From contig CM064697.1 of assembly GCA_032717465.1 (NCBI GenBank), positions 8,670,640-8,734,639 on the forward strand: DNA of 64,000 bases. Direction: 5' to 3'. Below are positions 39,438 to 53,319 of the stretch, piece by piece; positions within the stretch are counted from its first letter, which is position 1; each line of letters begins with the position of its first letter. The translations under genes were made by a program, and so were the position numbers. This stretch comes from Coenobita brevimanus (lineage: Eukaryota; Arthropoda; Malacostraca; Decapoda; Coenobitidae). The notes beneath the pieces were generated by a model. It was not told the DNA's origin, did no database searches, and was given only the letters and a program-made list of their open reading frames with translations.

Positions 39438-39669
39438 CGCGCAAGCGACATATGACACCTTTATGTAAGCACCTTTTTTTTTTTTCACTATCCATCGTCC
39501 GTGGTGTCAAATTGTTTCCTGCCAAGTGTACACCCATAATTTTTTGATCGTCCGTACATTTAAATTCATTGGAAAACTGGCCTTCAACTTGAGCAAAATG
39601 GCTGTGAAAAAAACAAATAATTTTTCTCAGTTTCGCCAACTTCCATAATTCGGTCTTTCATTGCCGTCA

Positions 39670-39859
39670 TTACTCTCTCTCTCTCTCTCTCTATCTATCT
39701 CCCTCTCTCTCAGGATGGATGGATATTTACATTAGCCCTGGGACATGGTACTCCACTCAGTCAAGGATCTCTTCATCTCACGCCTCCTCCCTCTCCACAC
39801 CCTCTCCCCACTCTCTCTCTCTCTTTCTCTCTCTTTCGCACCCTTTCTTTTTTTATACA

Positions 39860-39915
<56 letters not shown>

Positions 39916-40073
39916 CCTGCCTCATCCCCTCCTCTCCTCTCTCTTTTCTTGTCTCTTCTTACCACACCCTTCCCTTCGTTTATAATCTGTGCCTCTCCTT
40001 TCTTCCTCCTCTCCTCGCCTACGCATTCTCCTTTTCCATTTTATATCCTGCTTCTCTTCCCCCCCCTACCTTT

Positions 40074-40110
<37 letters not shown>
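39670..40110. repeat. Pyrimidine domain with (CT)n and (CA)n
   Basis: CT at 39672-39690 and 39861-39908, CA at 40077-40108, in C/T-rich sequence. Confidence 0.88.
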
Positions 40111-40111
<1 letters not shown>

Positions 40112-40253
40112 GCAACTCCCCCTCCACACACACACACCGCCTCCTCCCCACCCAATCCAGCCCTTTCTTTATGGTTATCGCCCTAGGCCTACAATATTTC
40201 CCAGCAAATACACCGCCACCCCAACGACCCACTGTATTAATTAGGCCCATACG

Positions 40254-40524
40254 TGTCTCGCATTAAGGTCTCTGTGTCTCGCATCCAGGTCTCTGTCTCG
40301 CATCAAGGTCTCTGTGTCTCGCATCAAGGTCTCTGTGTCTCGCATCAAGGTCTCTGTGTCTCGCATCAAGGTCTCTGTGTCTCGCATCAAGGTCTCTGTG
40401 TCTCGCATCAAGGTCTCTGTCTCGCATCAAGGTCTCTGTGTCTCGCATCAAGGTCTCTCTGTCTCGCATCAAGGTCTCTCTGTCTCGCATCAAGGTCTCT
40501 CTGTCTCGCATCAAGGTCTCCGTG
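40254..40524. repeat. 19/21 bp minisatellite, 13 copies
   Basis: The unit is GTGTCTCGCATCAAGGTCTC plus T (21 bp) with 19 bp variants lacking one GT and 21 bp variants with CT instead of GT. Copies are almost identical, implying recent expansion. Open frames in both strands (7-residue period such as SRIKVSV) run through it. The 19 bp variants shift the frame, so selection for a protein is unlikely. Confidence 0.97.
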
Positions 40525-41262
40525 TATCTTCTAGTACTTCTTAATACCGAGTGGAGACACAGAGGGACAAAAGTTCGCTTACTCTTCCACTGCGCCCCAT
40601 TTCACAATCAACCCCTTTCAACGCGGGGTCATATACTTTCAGTCTTTACCTTCAGACGATTTTCTTAACATTTAGGGAGACGATTATGATGTGATGGGGT
40701 TAAAGACAGTCTCCCTTAACTCTCTCACAACCTCAGTTCTCTCCCTCAGCTGAATAAAATCGTCTGTAGGTACCACAAATAATACAAACAAAATCTACCG
40801 CCATACTGAAAGGGCTATGGGCAGTCCACCATTTCCTCCATGACGCAAAGAGTATCAACTATTAGCACATATCAAACCTCTCTCAGCTTTGCACTATTAA
40901 CACTGGAAAAGCTACAGAAGTACAAAAGTAACTATGTATGCAGTATTGTGTGTCAGTTTAACAAGGCTGTGTTGGAGTAGGAAGAAAAATTTGTCCTATC
41001 GCTGCTATGGACGTGCTTAAGTATCTCTAGGGTACCACCAAAGGATCGGTTCAAATGAAGGAAAATCGAGACATCACGGAAATACAGACTATCTACGTTC
41101 TCCCTACGTGTCAAGTGGGGTTGGTGGAGGATTAGTGCCCCTCCCTGTAAAACAATTAACTCTAAGCCCTTGGCCACCCCGTTTGGGATACATGGCATCT
41201 GGCAATGAATGAATGAATGAATAGTTTAACTCCTGCTTTGGGCACACCTACTGTAGATATTG

Positions 41263-41265
<3 letters not shown>
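40525..41265. other. Unique DNA with two family A copies
   Basis: TTCAGACGATTTTCTTAA (40651-40668) and CAGCTGAATAAAATCGTCTG (40747-40766) are opposite-strand copies. CAACCCCTTTCAACGCGG (about 40609), TGGGGTTAAAG and TACTGAAAGGGCTATGG mark ends. At 40960-41222 a complex segment ends in (GAAT)4; its minus strand has an 81-residue open frame (40953-41198) with no known domain. Confidence 0.55.

Positions 41266-41318
<53 letters not shown>
41266..41318. repeat. (CT)26 microsatellite
   Basis: Perfect CT run. Confidence 0.96.
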
Positions 41319-41320
<2 letters not shown>

Positions 41321-41602
41321 CTACATGAAAGCCATCCTTACAGCCAAAAAGCCAGTTATTATTATTAAAAGTCAATTATTATATTTTTTCCTTTTGCCTT
41401 CTTATCATTAATGGCGTACTAAGATATAAATCGGCGTATATTTTCCACTATCTCTTAATCTCGGCTATATACGTGTACCATAATAATGTTATCAGTGTCT
41501 CAACATTAACCTCTTTAGCACGAGGACGTCATTTACATTTTGTTCTTATTGATTACAGACGATGGTGTTCAGCTTGGAAGAACACCCCTATACTAAAAAA
41601 AA

Positions 41603-41634
41603 AAATGACAATAATAATCGTAATAATAATAATA

Positions 41635-41674
<40 letters not shown>

Positions 41675-41712
41675 CAACAACAATAACAATAATAATAATA
41701 ACAATAATAGTA
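41603..41712. repeat. (AAT)n/(AAC)n array
   Basis: About 110 bp of AAT with GTA, ACA and AAC variants. It directly abuts the candidate element at 41740. Confidence 0.94.
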
Positions 41713-41739
41713 AGAAGAAGCGGTGCCAAGGCACTGGAA

Positions 41740-42274
41740 ACCCGTCCCCGGTAGTCATTTTAGTGCTGACGTATAAACACAATAGGATATCTCGTCAAAG
41801 ATGTCAATAATCACATTTGGTGTAAAGCGGGTAAAAATTTATGATTTTATGCACATTTGAAATTTTATGTCCGACCCACCTGACACTGACCCCCCCTAGC
41901 GCTAACTAGGGGGTGACCCCCCTGATGTAATGAGGCAGGTTATTGGATGCAAATTGAAAGATGCACCTTTAGGTTTTGGTTTCATGTCGATATGACGAAT
42001 TTGAAAGGTGTTATGGAGAACAAACCATTTTTTTTTAACTTTTTTTTTTTTTTTTTACATTATTTGGCCCTACAGCCTGGGCCTTGATCCAATTTAGCCC
42101 AAAATTTAATCATGTGATCATAGGTTATAGCCCATCATCCCTGTACTTTTAGTCAAAATCGCACCAGTAGTTTTTGCGTAAAGTTGTTAACAGACAGACA
42201 GATAGACAGACAAACAAAGACAAACCGAGTGAACACAATACCCGTCCCTGAGCCCCTCCAGGGCGGGGACGGGT
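41740..42274. mobile_element. Candidate ~535 bp non-autonomous element
   Basis: It starts ACCCGTCCCC (41740-41749) and ends GGGGACGGGT (42265-42274), an exact 10 bp inverted repeat. Near the right end lies AATCGCACCAGTAGTTTTTG, followed by a CAGA-rich stretch (about 42190-42225). That pair resembles a tail motif I recall from many arthropod short repeats. The last 38 bp (42239-42276) can fold as stacked stems (ACCCGTCCC with GGGACGGGT, inner GCCC with GGGC). No open frame, so any mobility would depend on another element. Class is uncertain: terminal-inverted-repeat MITE or retro-derived. Confidence 0.45.
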
Positions 42275-42289
42275 AATGAAGGCAATACT

Positions 42290-42600
42290 GTACACTGAGC
42301 GTTTTTAGTTCAAAAAGTATCTCCAAAACTGAACTAAATCGTCTGGAGATAGTACGAAAAGAAAAGGCGTCCATGTACTAGTGCACACTGAATATTTTGG
42401 GAAATTAAGAATAAATATTGTGTTTATAAAAAGCGTACATTAATTTTATACACTGAATACTTAATAATATCCAAACACACATACTCACATTTTATATACG
42501 CATAAAACACTAAGGTAAATAAAGGCAGGGTACATTTATATTCATTACACACATAAATACACAACCCTATTAATTATACACATAAAACGCATCAACTTAA
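42290..42600. other. Unique AT-rich DNA with a family A copy
   Basis: ACTGAACTAAATCGTCTGG lies at about 42328-42346, followed by AGATAGTACGAAAAG. Otherwise AT-rich and geneless. Confidence 0.6.
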
Positions 42601-42618
42601 ATGCAAAGAAGTCTCCCC

Positions 42619-42621
<3 letters not shown>

Positions 42622-42695
<74 letters not shown>

Positions 42696-42754
42696 TGAAC
42701 AAATAAAAATCACTATCATTACAAGGGCACCAACATCACACACACACACACTCA

Positions 42755-42819
<65 letters not shown>

Positions 42820-42862
42820 TAAACAAATAAAAATCACTATCATTACAAGCACCCTAACATGC
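42622..42862. repeat. Tandem duplication: (AC)n plus ~45 bp flank, twice
   Basis: AC at 42622-42693 and at 42737-42818 are each followed by GATRAACAAATAAAAATCAC and ATCATTACAAG with near-identical sequence. The unit is about 120 bp. Confidence 0.95.
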
Positions 42863-42872
42863 ACCCCTTTCT

Positions 42873-42892
42873 TCTCTCTCTCTCTCTCTCTG

Positions 42893-42951
<59 letters not shown>
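42873..42951. repeat. (CT)n with TGTC interruptions
   Basis: About 79 bp of CT with two GTCTC variants. Confidence 0.95.
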
Positions 42952-42953
<2 letters not shown>

Positions 42954-43029
42954 AACATTCCTTGGACCCAGCACAGAGAGAGGTAGAGACGGGTTCCAGG
43001 GATAGACAGTTATACCTATGGGGGACTGG

Positions 43030-43087
43030 TTTACCTATCACCTCCCTTCCTACCTACCTCACCCATTCCTCTCTCCCCCTATCTCCT

Positions 43088-43130
<43 letters not shown>

Positions 43131-43622
43131 TGCCTTACCTGCCTTCCTTTCTCCCCAGCTCATTATTCCATCCATTCCTCTATGCATTTATCTGATCTCA
43201 CAACTCAACACCTTCCTTCCCCTCCTATCTCCAACTTCCCTTCGTCTTTATATATCTCCCTTCTTTCTCCATATATCCCTCCTTTCCCCCTTCCCTACAA
43301 ACCCCCCTCCATACCCCCGTACTTACGTAATTCATTCCTTCCTTGCATATCCCCCATATCGCCCCCCACTCCTTCAGTTCCCTCCACTTCTATGCATCTC
43401 TTTTTTCACAGTACCTACATATCTTCATCCTTCCCTCTATCTGTACACATTTCCCTACATCCCTACATATCTCACTTCTTCCCTCCACTTTTCTCTACTT
43501 TCCTCCCTCCATCCCAACATATCGCTCTTCTTCCCTCCAAGTTCTCTCCTTTTCTCCCTCCATCCCAAGTACATCTTCCTTCTTCCTTCCACTTTTCTCT
43601 CCTTTTCTCCCTCCCCCCCCCT
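43030..43622. repeat. Polypyrimidine domain with (CT)18
   Basis: CT at 43092-43127. CCTCCATCCCAACATATC-type phrases recur loosely (about 43460-43570). Plus-strand frames of 107-211 residues are compositional. Confidence 0.85.
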
Positions 43623-44512
43623 CCGTGGCAGCCGTAGTCAAGGTGCAAGGTAAGGGTGCTACCTAAACCGGAATAAACCCGGGTTGTGTTTTGGCAGCGG
43701 GAGCCCCAACACCAGACCGCAAAGTGGGGGGCTTCCTAGGTGACAAAGTTAAAAGGTAGTACAGTTACGGTCAACAGTACCTTTACAAGTCTTCCTAGAG
43801 CCACGTGAGAAACATACAGGTATAGTTCTAGTTAATATTCCATTCACATGTCTGGGGTTTGGAACCAGTAAAGAAAGAGTGCCTGATGTGTCTAAAAGTT
43901 CCAAGTTAATACAACCAGATTTCTGAACTAGAGTGGGTTCCCCAGGTAATGAAGCAAAATCCCTTTATTTATTCAGGCTTCCGAACAGATCAAGCCAGGT
44001 TCCAACCCGTCTGAGTCTTCATGATCAGTTTATTAAGACTTTCGCAGGTTTTCTGGTTACAAGACGGTATTAAGCGGCTAGTGTCCCTCTCTGTATCTTC
44101 TAAGTCAGTAACCCCTTGACATTGCCTCGAAACGGCGTCAAAACCTAATGATACCTTGCATATGTAACCAACAATAACCAAGAGTTGGAGCGTCATTTCA
44201 TGTGTTCTGAGACTCAGGCATGTAAAGAATAAATGGCATAGGGGAAACATTCAGGAGAGGATTTATAATACCCGATAAAATGGTGCTGAGGTCATGGGTA
44301 CGGTACATTGAAACGTTGTTAGTTTCTTTATACTCTATTGAAACAATAACGAACCCTAATGAGGTAATTGTAGGTACGTTAGAGCTTCGTTTGACTTGAA
44401 TAATTTTGTATAACGAATAAACGTGTGCCGAAAATTAGACATTGATTTTTAAAACCGTATATGGATCTGGGATCCATCACCCCGTTTTTATTTGTTTGTC
44501 TATTCTATTATT
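43623..44512. other. Complex unique DNA, no gene recognised
   Basis: About 890 bp of balanced, non-repetitive sequence. The 86-residue minus-strand frame (43990-44250) has no recognised domain. Intron or intergenic DNA. Confidence 0.5.
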
Positions 44513-44514
44513 CA

Positions 44515-45250
44515 TTTTGCTTTCCCTCCCGACAGTCGCATAGGAGAAACGGAGACGTAGGGGTCGAGTGGCCCATGGGAGAGGTGGAGAGAAGGGTGAG
44601 ACAGGAATGTGTCTGGGGTGGGTAAGTAGGGAGGGAAGGGAGGGAGGGGGAGAGGAAAGGAGGGGAGGGAGGGAGAGGAGCGTGAGAGGGCGGGTCATGT
44701 TAGCGAAGGGAGCGTAAATTGGAGTTCTGGGAGGGAGGTGGGGAGAGAAGGAGGAGGAGAGGACGACTATGTTAGAGGAAGTAGGAGGGATAAGAGAAGG
44801 AGAATGAAGGGACTAGAGAATGAGGAGGGGAAGGACCAGAGAAGCTGGTGAAGGCAACGTGAGGAGAAGTAGGAGAGACTTGGAGTAGATAAAGGACTAG
44901 GAAAGGGGAAGAAGGAGTAAGGGTGACGGGAGGGAGTTAGAATAGCCAGGAAAAGGGAAGGGACAGAGAGTAAGGTATTGGGGAGAGGAAAGAAAAACTC
45001 AGATGGAACAGAGAGAGAATGGGGGGATAAGAGGTGTGGCGGAAGAGGTGAAGAAACAGAATGGAGGACGGGGAACTAAACGAAAAAAGGACTAATGGAT
45101 GTGAGAGAAAAATGTTTGCCTCTGAAAAGCCTGGTGTGGGAGGCCAAAGAATAAAGTGGAAAGAGGAGAGAATAGGGAGGAAAAATTATGTGACAAATGA
45201 GAAAGAGGGAAATGGCTAAAGGTGACAGGAAAATAATGCTGACTATGGCT
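44515..45250. repeat. Polypurine domain
   Basis: GGGAGG, GAGAAG and GGAAAG words. No gene. Confidence 0.82.
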
Positions 45251-45276
45251 AATGGCAGGAGAAAATGTGGCCTTGA

Positions 45277-46095
<819 letters not shown>

Positions 46096-46320
46096 TGTAG
46101 GCACTCCCTCAATAACCATCCCTCCTAACCTAACTCCCATATCTCCCTCTTAGCCTCCCCAACTAACCTCCAATCCCCTCTCCTAAACTCACCCCAAATC
46201 CTCTCTTAAACTACGTAACTCCCAAATCTCCCTCCTAACCTCCCTAACTAACCCCTAACCTAACTCCTAACTTCCCCAACTAACCCCCAGCCCCCACCTA
46301 CCCAAACCCTCACCTCCCCC
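46096..46320. repeat. Degenerate CTAACC/CCTCCTAAC tract
   Basis: CTCCTAACCTAACTCC, CCCCAACTAACC and CTCCCAAATCTCCC words recur. It is C/T/A-rich with almost no G and may be a decayed CCTAA-type or CCTAACTCC minisatellite. Confidence 0.6.
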
Positions 46321-46667
46321 TCCTGACCCCCTTTGGCGTCAGTGGCAGAGACGCAGGTTACTTGGTGGGCATGGAGGCGGCCCAGCACAATGGCCAATAA
46401 CAATTTATGGCCTCAGTTTTACTATATATTTATGCATTTTCACCTCTTTTTTTTCCCTCACCCACCCACAAACACACACACACAACTTCCGCTAACCCAG
46501 CCTACCTGACTAATTCTCTGTAGTACTCGCATTTGCTGTGTAGCCTCATTTTGTTACCCTGCTTTAATTTTAATAGTTTTCATTATTATCATTTACTTTA
46601 CATCATTATTATCACATCTGACATCATCATTACCAGCAGCACCACTAAATTTGTCTTCTTCATCCAA
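46321..46667. other. Unique DNA, no gene
   Basis: Balanced sequence (46321-46420) with CAATGGCCAATAACAAT, then AT-rich. Confidence 0.5.
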
Positions 46668-46669
46668 AT

Positions 46670-46715
46670 TCTTCTTCATCATCATCATCATCACCATCAT
46701 CATCATTATCACACC
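46670..46715. repeat. (ATC)n array
   Basis: ATC units with ACC and ATT variants. Confidence 0.9.
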
Positions 46716-47520
46716 ATCATTACCAACATATCAACATCAGTACAAACAAATTTCCCACTTCTGTGACTAGAATTTCGAAACAGGTAAAGGCGAACAGAAA
46801 AGTAGGAGAGACAGTCATGGTACACAGTGAAATGAATCAAACATTCTGTCTCCTACAGTCACTTCTTCATCCCCCTTCAGCTATCACTCACTGGTAACTT
46901 ACATCCTTATATTATAAAAATTATGGCTCTGTATCTACCGTCCTTTACTGGAGACAAGGAGTTAATATAGGACTGCATTTAACACTTCTGCTGTAGAACC
47001 TTTTCCCTTCTGTTTAGCATAGCAGTTGCGCTGCCCTCTGTATTATTTTGCCGATCTCGTAATTCTCTTTCTTTGTGTCTGCTTTTCAATGTAAACATAG
47101 AAATATTAAGTAATTTTGTCACTAATGACGCTCCCGGCTCTAGGCACTGGCTAAGCAGTCCGTTTCCTGAGATCCAGCAGTATTACATGCCATCGGAGCT
47201 AGTACCCACCGTCCATACTGAATTCATGCTAGAATACATGTTAGGTGTGACAGTATTTGTGAGAGTATTTTTATGACATGTATGAAGGTCCTGTAGAGCT
47301 TCCGTAAAAATTTATAAAAAAATCATATCGCCATACCGTTCTCTGCCCCGGTCTGGGACTTCCCTAGAGTCTTTTCGGACAACAGTAAGCCACTCGACCA
47401 ACTGACAATCTCTTCTTAAACGTGAGTAATAATCTAATGTTTGACACAAGAATAAAAGAATGAAAATAGCTTCATCTCCCTCTTTCTCCTCAAACTTTTT
47501 CTAGTTCATGTTCCTTAATA
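46716..47520. other. Complex unique DNA, no gene recognised
   Basis: Non-repetitive. The plus-strand 67-residue frame (47073-47276) is not recognised. Confidence 0.5.
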
Positions 47521-47521
47521 T

Positions 47522-48018
47522 TCTCTCTCTCTCTCTCTCTCTCTCCTTTTACGGGGTCAAAAAGGGGTTACAAGACGACACATCTGTATCAACACATTCC
47601 CTTTCTCTCTCTCCCTTTAACTTCCCTTCTGATCTCTTCTTCCTCTGAGTTACTTCCTCTTAAATCCTGCTCTTCCTCTTTCTTACTCCCTTCCCGATCC
47701 TTCTCTTCCTCTTCTGATCCTCTTTTCCTCTGTGTTAATGTCTTTCTAATCCTTTTCTTTCCTCACTCTTCTTTCCACCTTAAACTCTTCCTCTCTTTAT
47801 CTCTCTTCCTGGTCATTCTCTTCCTTGTTCCTGTCTTGCTTCTAGTCCTCTTCTTCCTTCTACTCCTATTTCTTATTTCTTTTCTCTCCTTAATTCTTGT
47901 CTTCCTTTTACACCCTTCCCAGTTGCTAATTTATCTTTGTTTCTCTGCTGACGTCTTCCATATTCATTCCTTTTCTTATATGTTCGCTTAATATATATTT
48001 CAGATTTCTTGTCCTTCT

Positions 48019-48062
<44 letters not shown>

Positions 48063-48190
48063 AAATTCGTTTTTCTTGATGATAATTTCCAAATACCTCT
48101 CTTCCTGCCCCTTTTAGTTTTTCTTTCATCTCTTTTCCATTTACTTCCTGTTTTATTCCTATCTTTCTACTTCCTTATTCTCTACTTCGT
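47522..48190. repeat. Polypyrimidine domain with (CT)n arrays
   Basis: CT at 47522-47545 and 48021-48058. Between them C/T-rich with CTCTTCCT words. Confidence 0.86.
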
Positions 48191-48326
48191 TTGAAAGAAA
48201 TGGTAAATATGATGAATAAAGTGGCAAGAAATAAAAAACGAATAACAGAAGAAAAGCTGAAAACAGGAAGGTAGTTCGGTGTTAAAAATGGGCAAGGTGA
48301 TAGATAGGAATAAAAAAGACTGTAAC

Positions 48327-48330
<4 letters not shown>

Positions 48331-48370
<40 letters not shown>
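48331..48370. repeat. (GA)20 microsatellite
   Basis: Perfect GA run. With the (CT)n at 48021 it forms a 300 bp-spaced inverted pair. Confidence 0.95.
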
Positions 48371-48375
<5 letters not shown>

Positions 48376-48534
48376 CTCTCCCACATTTTTAGCTGTTTTC
48401 ACACCCCCACCCCCTCTAGCCCCTTCTAACTAGTTCCGCAGCCTCGCCCCCTTAACCCTCCCCCCCAACCATTTCTTCACCTCGTTTTCTCGTGTTGACA
48501 GACGCCTGGCTACTGTTTGAGAGCGGTGGGAACT

Positions 48535-48680
48535 GAATCTAACCCAACCTAAAGTACTATAACCTAACCTAACCTAATATAACCTAATGTGTCCTAACTT
48601 AACCTAATGTAGCCTGACCTAACCTACCCTAACCTACCCTACCTTGACCTAATGTACTCGTAACCTAACCTATCTTGCCC
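48535..48680. repeat. Interstitial telomere-like (CCTAA)n tract
   Basis: TAACCTAACCTAACCTAATA and many TAACCTAA, ACCTAATG and ACCTACCC variants. CCTAA is the reverse complement of TTAGG, the common arthropod telomere unit. It is degenerate, so an old interstitial tract rather than a chromosome end. Confidence 0.7.
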
Positions 48681-48769
48681 GGATCAGAAGAGAACCCAAA
48701 GAAGTATGTCTTAATTCAGCGTAACCAAAGCTAATCTAAACAAACCTACGCTGCCTCTTCAGTTCTTCT

Positions 48770-49460
48770 TCCCATATTCAATTTCTCATTTACCCACAAT
48801 CCTTCTTCACCTCCCTCCCCTCCACTGCCCACAGTCCCATCCCACCACCACCACGGCCACCACTTCCACCACCACCTCATCCTGATCCTCCCCTGTCCGA
48901 CAAATCCCTTACACTTCCCATTCTCTTCTCTTTTACCCACACTACCTCTCCATTTCTCTTCTCATTCCTAACTCGCAATCACCTTTCACACCTTCCTCCC
49001 CCATCTTTCCCCTGCCCTAACCTCAATTTCCCTGGCCGTACCCACAATCTCAGACATCTCAGTCTCCCCTATCCACAAACCTCCTAGCTCCACCTACCTC
49101 CCCATCCTGACTTACGGACAATCTTTCACTACTCCTTTGTCCACAAGCTCTCTAGCCCTACTCACAATCCACCCCTTGTTCACCTCACCATCCTCTTCTA
49201 CCTACAATTCCCCTTCTCTTACAATCTCCCACCACTTACTCCCCTACCCACGTTTCCCCCCTGACCTACCCACTGAATTCATTAACCCTCAGCCCTACCC
49301 ACAATCCCTTATCCCTACCCACTATCCCCCTAACCCTACCCACAATCCCCATCCCCCTGCACCTTCCCCTTCCAACAATCCCTTCATTCCTCTATCCACA
49401 ACCCTCCAGCCCTATCCACAAACCCCCTAGCCCTATCCACAATCCCCCACCACCTCCCCC
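48770..49460. repeat. Degenerate CCCTACCCACAATCCC minisatellite
   Basis: CCCACAATC, TATCCACAA and TACCCACAA words recur across about 690 bp at irregular ~20-35 bp spacing. They are clearest at 49285-49450, where CCCTAGCCCTATCCACAA appears. Nearly G-free on this strand. Confidence 0.75.
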
Positions 49461-49559
49461 TTCCACTGTGAAATGAAAAAACGATAAAACTTTGTGCTAT
49501 CGTCCTTGAGGGTTGTTGACGTAAATTGCCTCCTGTCTTATCGCACGTCTGGTGATACC

Positions 49560-52080
<2,521 letters not shown>

Positions 52081-52160
52081 TGCAAGAAGCCTAAAGGGAA
52101 ATATGTATAGACTTCATCAGAGGGGCCATACTAGAGGCTTTGGTCCCTAAGAAGTGGTCG
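52081..52160. other. Short complex junction between strand-asymmetric domains
   Basis: About 80 bp of balanced sequence in which the pyrimidine domain ends and the purine domain starts. Confidence 0.6.
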
Positions 52161-53015
52161 TGTTGGTAATATTGGCGAAGGGGGAAGGGGAAAATACGGA
52201 GGGAAGAGAGGCTGACATAGAAGAAATAAAAGAGTGAGGAAGACAGTGGAGGGAGGAAGACAGCGGAGGGAGGAAGGCAGAGGACGGAGGAAGACAGAGG
52301 AGGGAGGAAGGCAGAGGAGATAAAGGAGGGAGGTGAGGCAGAGGAGAAGGAGGAAATAAACGATAGAGGAGAGGTAAAGAGGAAGAAAATAATGGAGGGA
52401 GAAGAAACAAAGGTTGGCATACACAATGGAGGAAAGGCTGTGAGGGATATTATAAAGGAGGGAGGAAGAGGCAGAGGGCATGGAAATATAGGAGAGACGA
52501 GTAGCAGAAAGGAAGGAAATGCACGCGGGGTGGGAACAGCGGGAGGGATGGCAAAGACAGAGGAAAGGAGGAATGAGAAAAGAAAGGAGGGAGAAAAGGC
52601 AATTGAGGAAACACAGGGTGGAAAGTAGGGAAGGGAGGGGAAAAGGGGACACGACAACATTAACCATGGAGAGGAGGCAGCAAGGGAGAAAAGACAGGGA
52701 AATAAGAAAGGAGGAAGGGCAGGAAGGGAGAAATGTTGGGAGGTAGGTAAGGAGGAAGGAAAAACAGGGAGGGAGGGAAAAGTGCGGGAGGTAATAGGAC
52801 GCAGATGTGCACGGGAGGAATGAAAAAAGGGAAAATAGAAATGAAAGACAGCACTAGAAGAAAGGCAAGGGGGGTGAGGAAAAGGAGGACGAAAGACAAA
52901 GGAAGTGCATGGAGGGAGAGACAAAAAAAATTGTGAGGAAGAAAAATGGAACGTAATAAAACAAATGATGTACGAGGAAGGAAGGAAGGAAGGAAGGCAG
53001 GAAGGAAGGAGACCA
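52160..53015. repeat. Polypurine domain
   Basis: AGGAAGACAG and GGAGGGAGGAAGG words, with a ~17 bp unit GGAGGGAGGAAGACAG recurring at about 52245-52325. Minus-strand frames up to 318 residues (52091-53047) are compositional. Confidence 0.87.
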
Positions 53016-53069
53016 AATTTGCCTCCTAATATAGACGTTTCAGCCATACTGACTCAGGAGGAAGCGCTT

Positions 53070-53072
<3 letters not shown>

Positions 53073-53102
<30 letters not shown>
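53073..53102. repeat. (GA)15 microsatellite
   Basis: Perfect GA run. Confidence 0.94.
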
Positions 53103-53141
53103 CACAAAGAAGATTCAAGACGTGATCAATACTACAATTTG

Positions 53142-53249
53142 TTCACTTTAATTTGGCAGGGATTTTCGTCCTTCTGCAATTTATTTCCCGTAGCTCAGTG
53201 ACAGAAGACAATGGCGCGGCTCCAAACCATTTCCATAGCATTTCTTCGG
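53142..53249. repeat. Dispersed repeat family B, copy 1
   Basis: TTCACTTTAATTTGGCAGGG, then GATTTTCGTCCTTCTGCA, ending ATTTCTTCGG. The same ~108 bp sequence is found at 61543-61655 with about 75-80% identity by eye. Family B is my own label. Confidence 0.8.
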
Positions 53250-53272
53250 AACAGGAAAGAGGGAATGGGAAA

Positions 53273-53309
53273 GGGAGGAGGAGGAGGAGGAGGAGGAGGA
53301 GGAGGAGGA
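53273..53309. repeat. (GGA)n microsatellite
   Basis: About 12 GGA units in purine-rich DNA. Poly-Gly or poly-Arg frames are artefacts. Confidence 0.95.
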
Positions 53310-53319
53310 ATAAAGATAT

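Noticed and set aside
40253..40534. Repeat protein with SRIKVSV/SHQGLCV heptads
   Set aside because: Both strands and several frames are open through the same 19/21 bp minisatellite, and the phase shifts between copies.
46533..46766. 77-residue plus-strand frame with a His run
   Set aside because: The His run is the ATC/CAT array and the remainder is AT-rich low-complexity sequence.
52091..53047. 318-residue minus-strand open frame
   Set aside because: It is the reverse complement of a polypurine tract, with low-complexity Ser/Pro/Phe composition and overlapping open frames in other phases.
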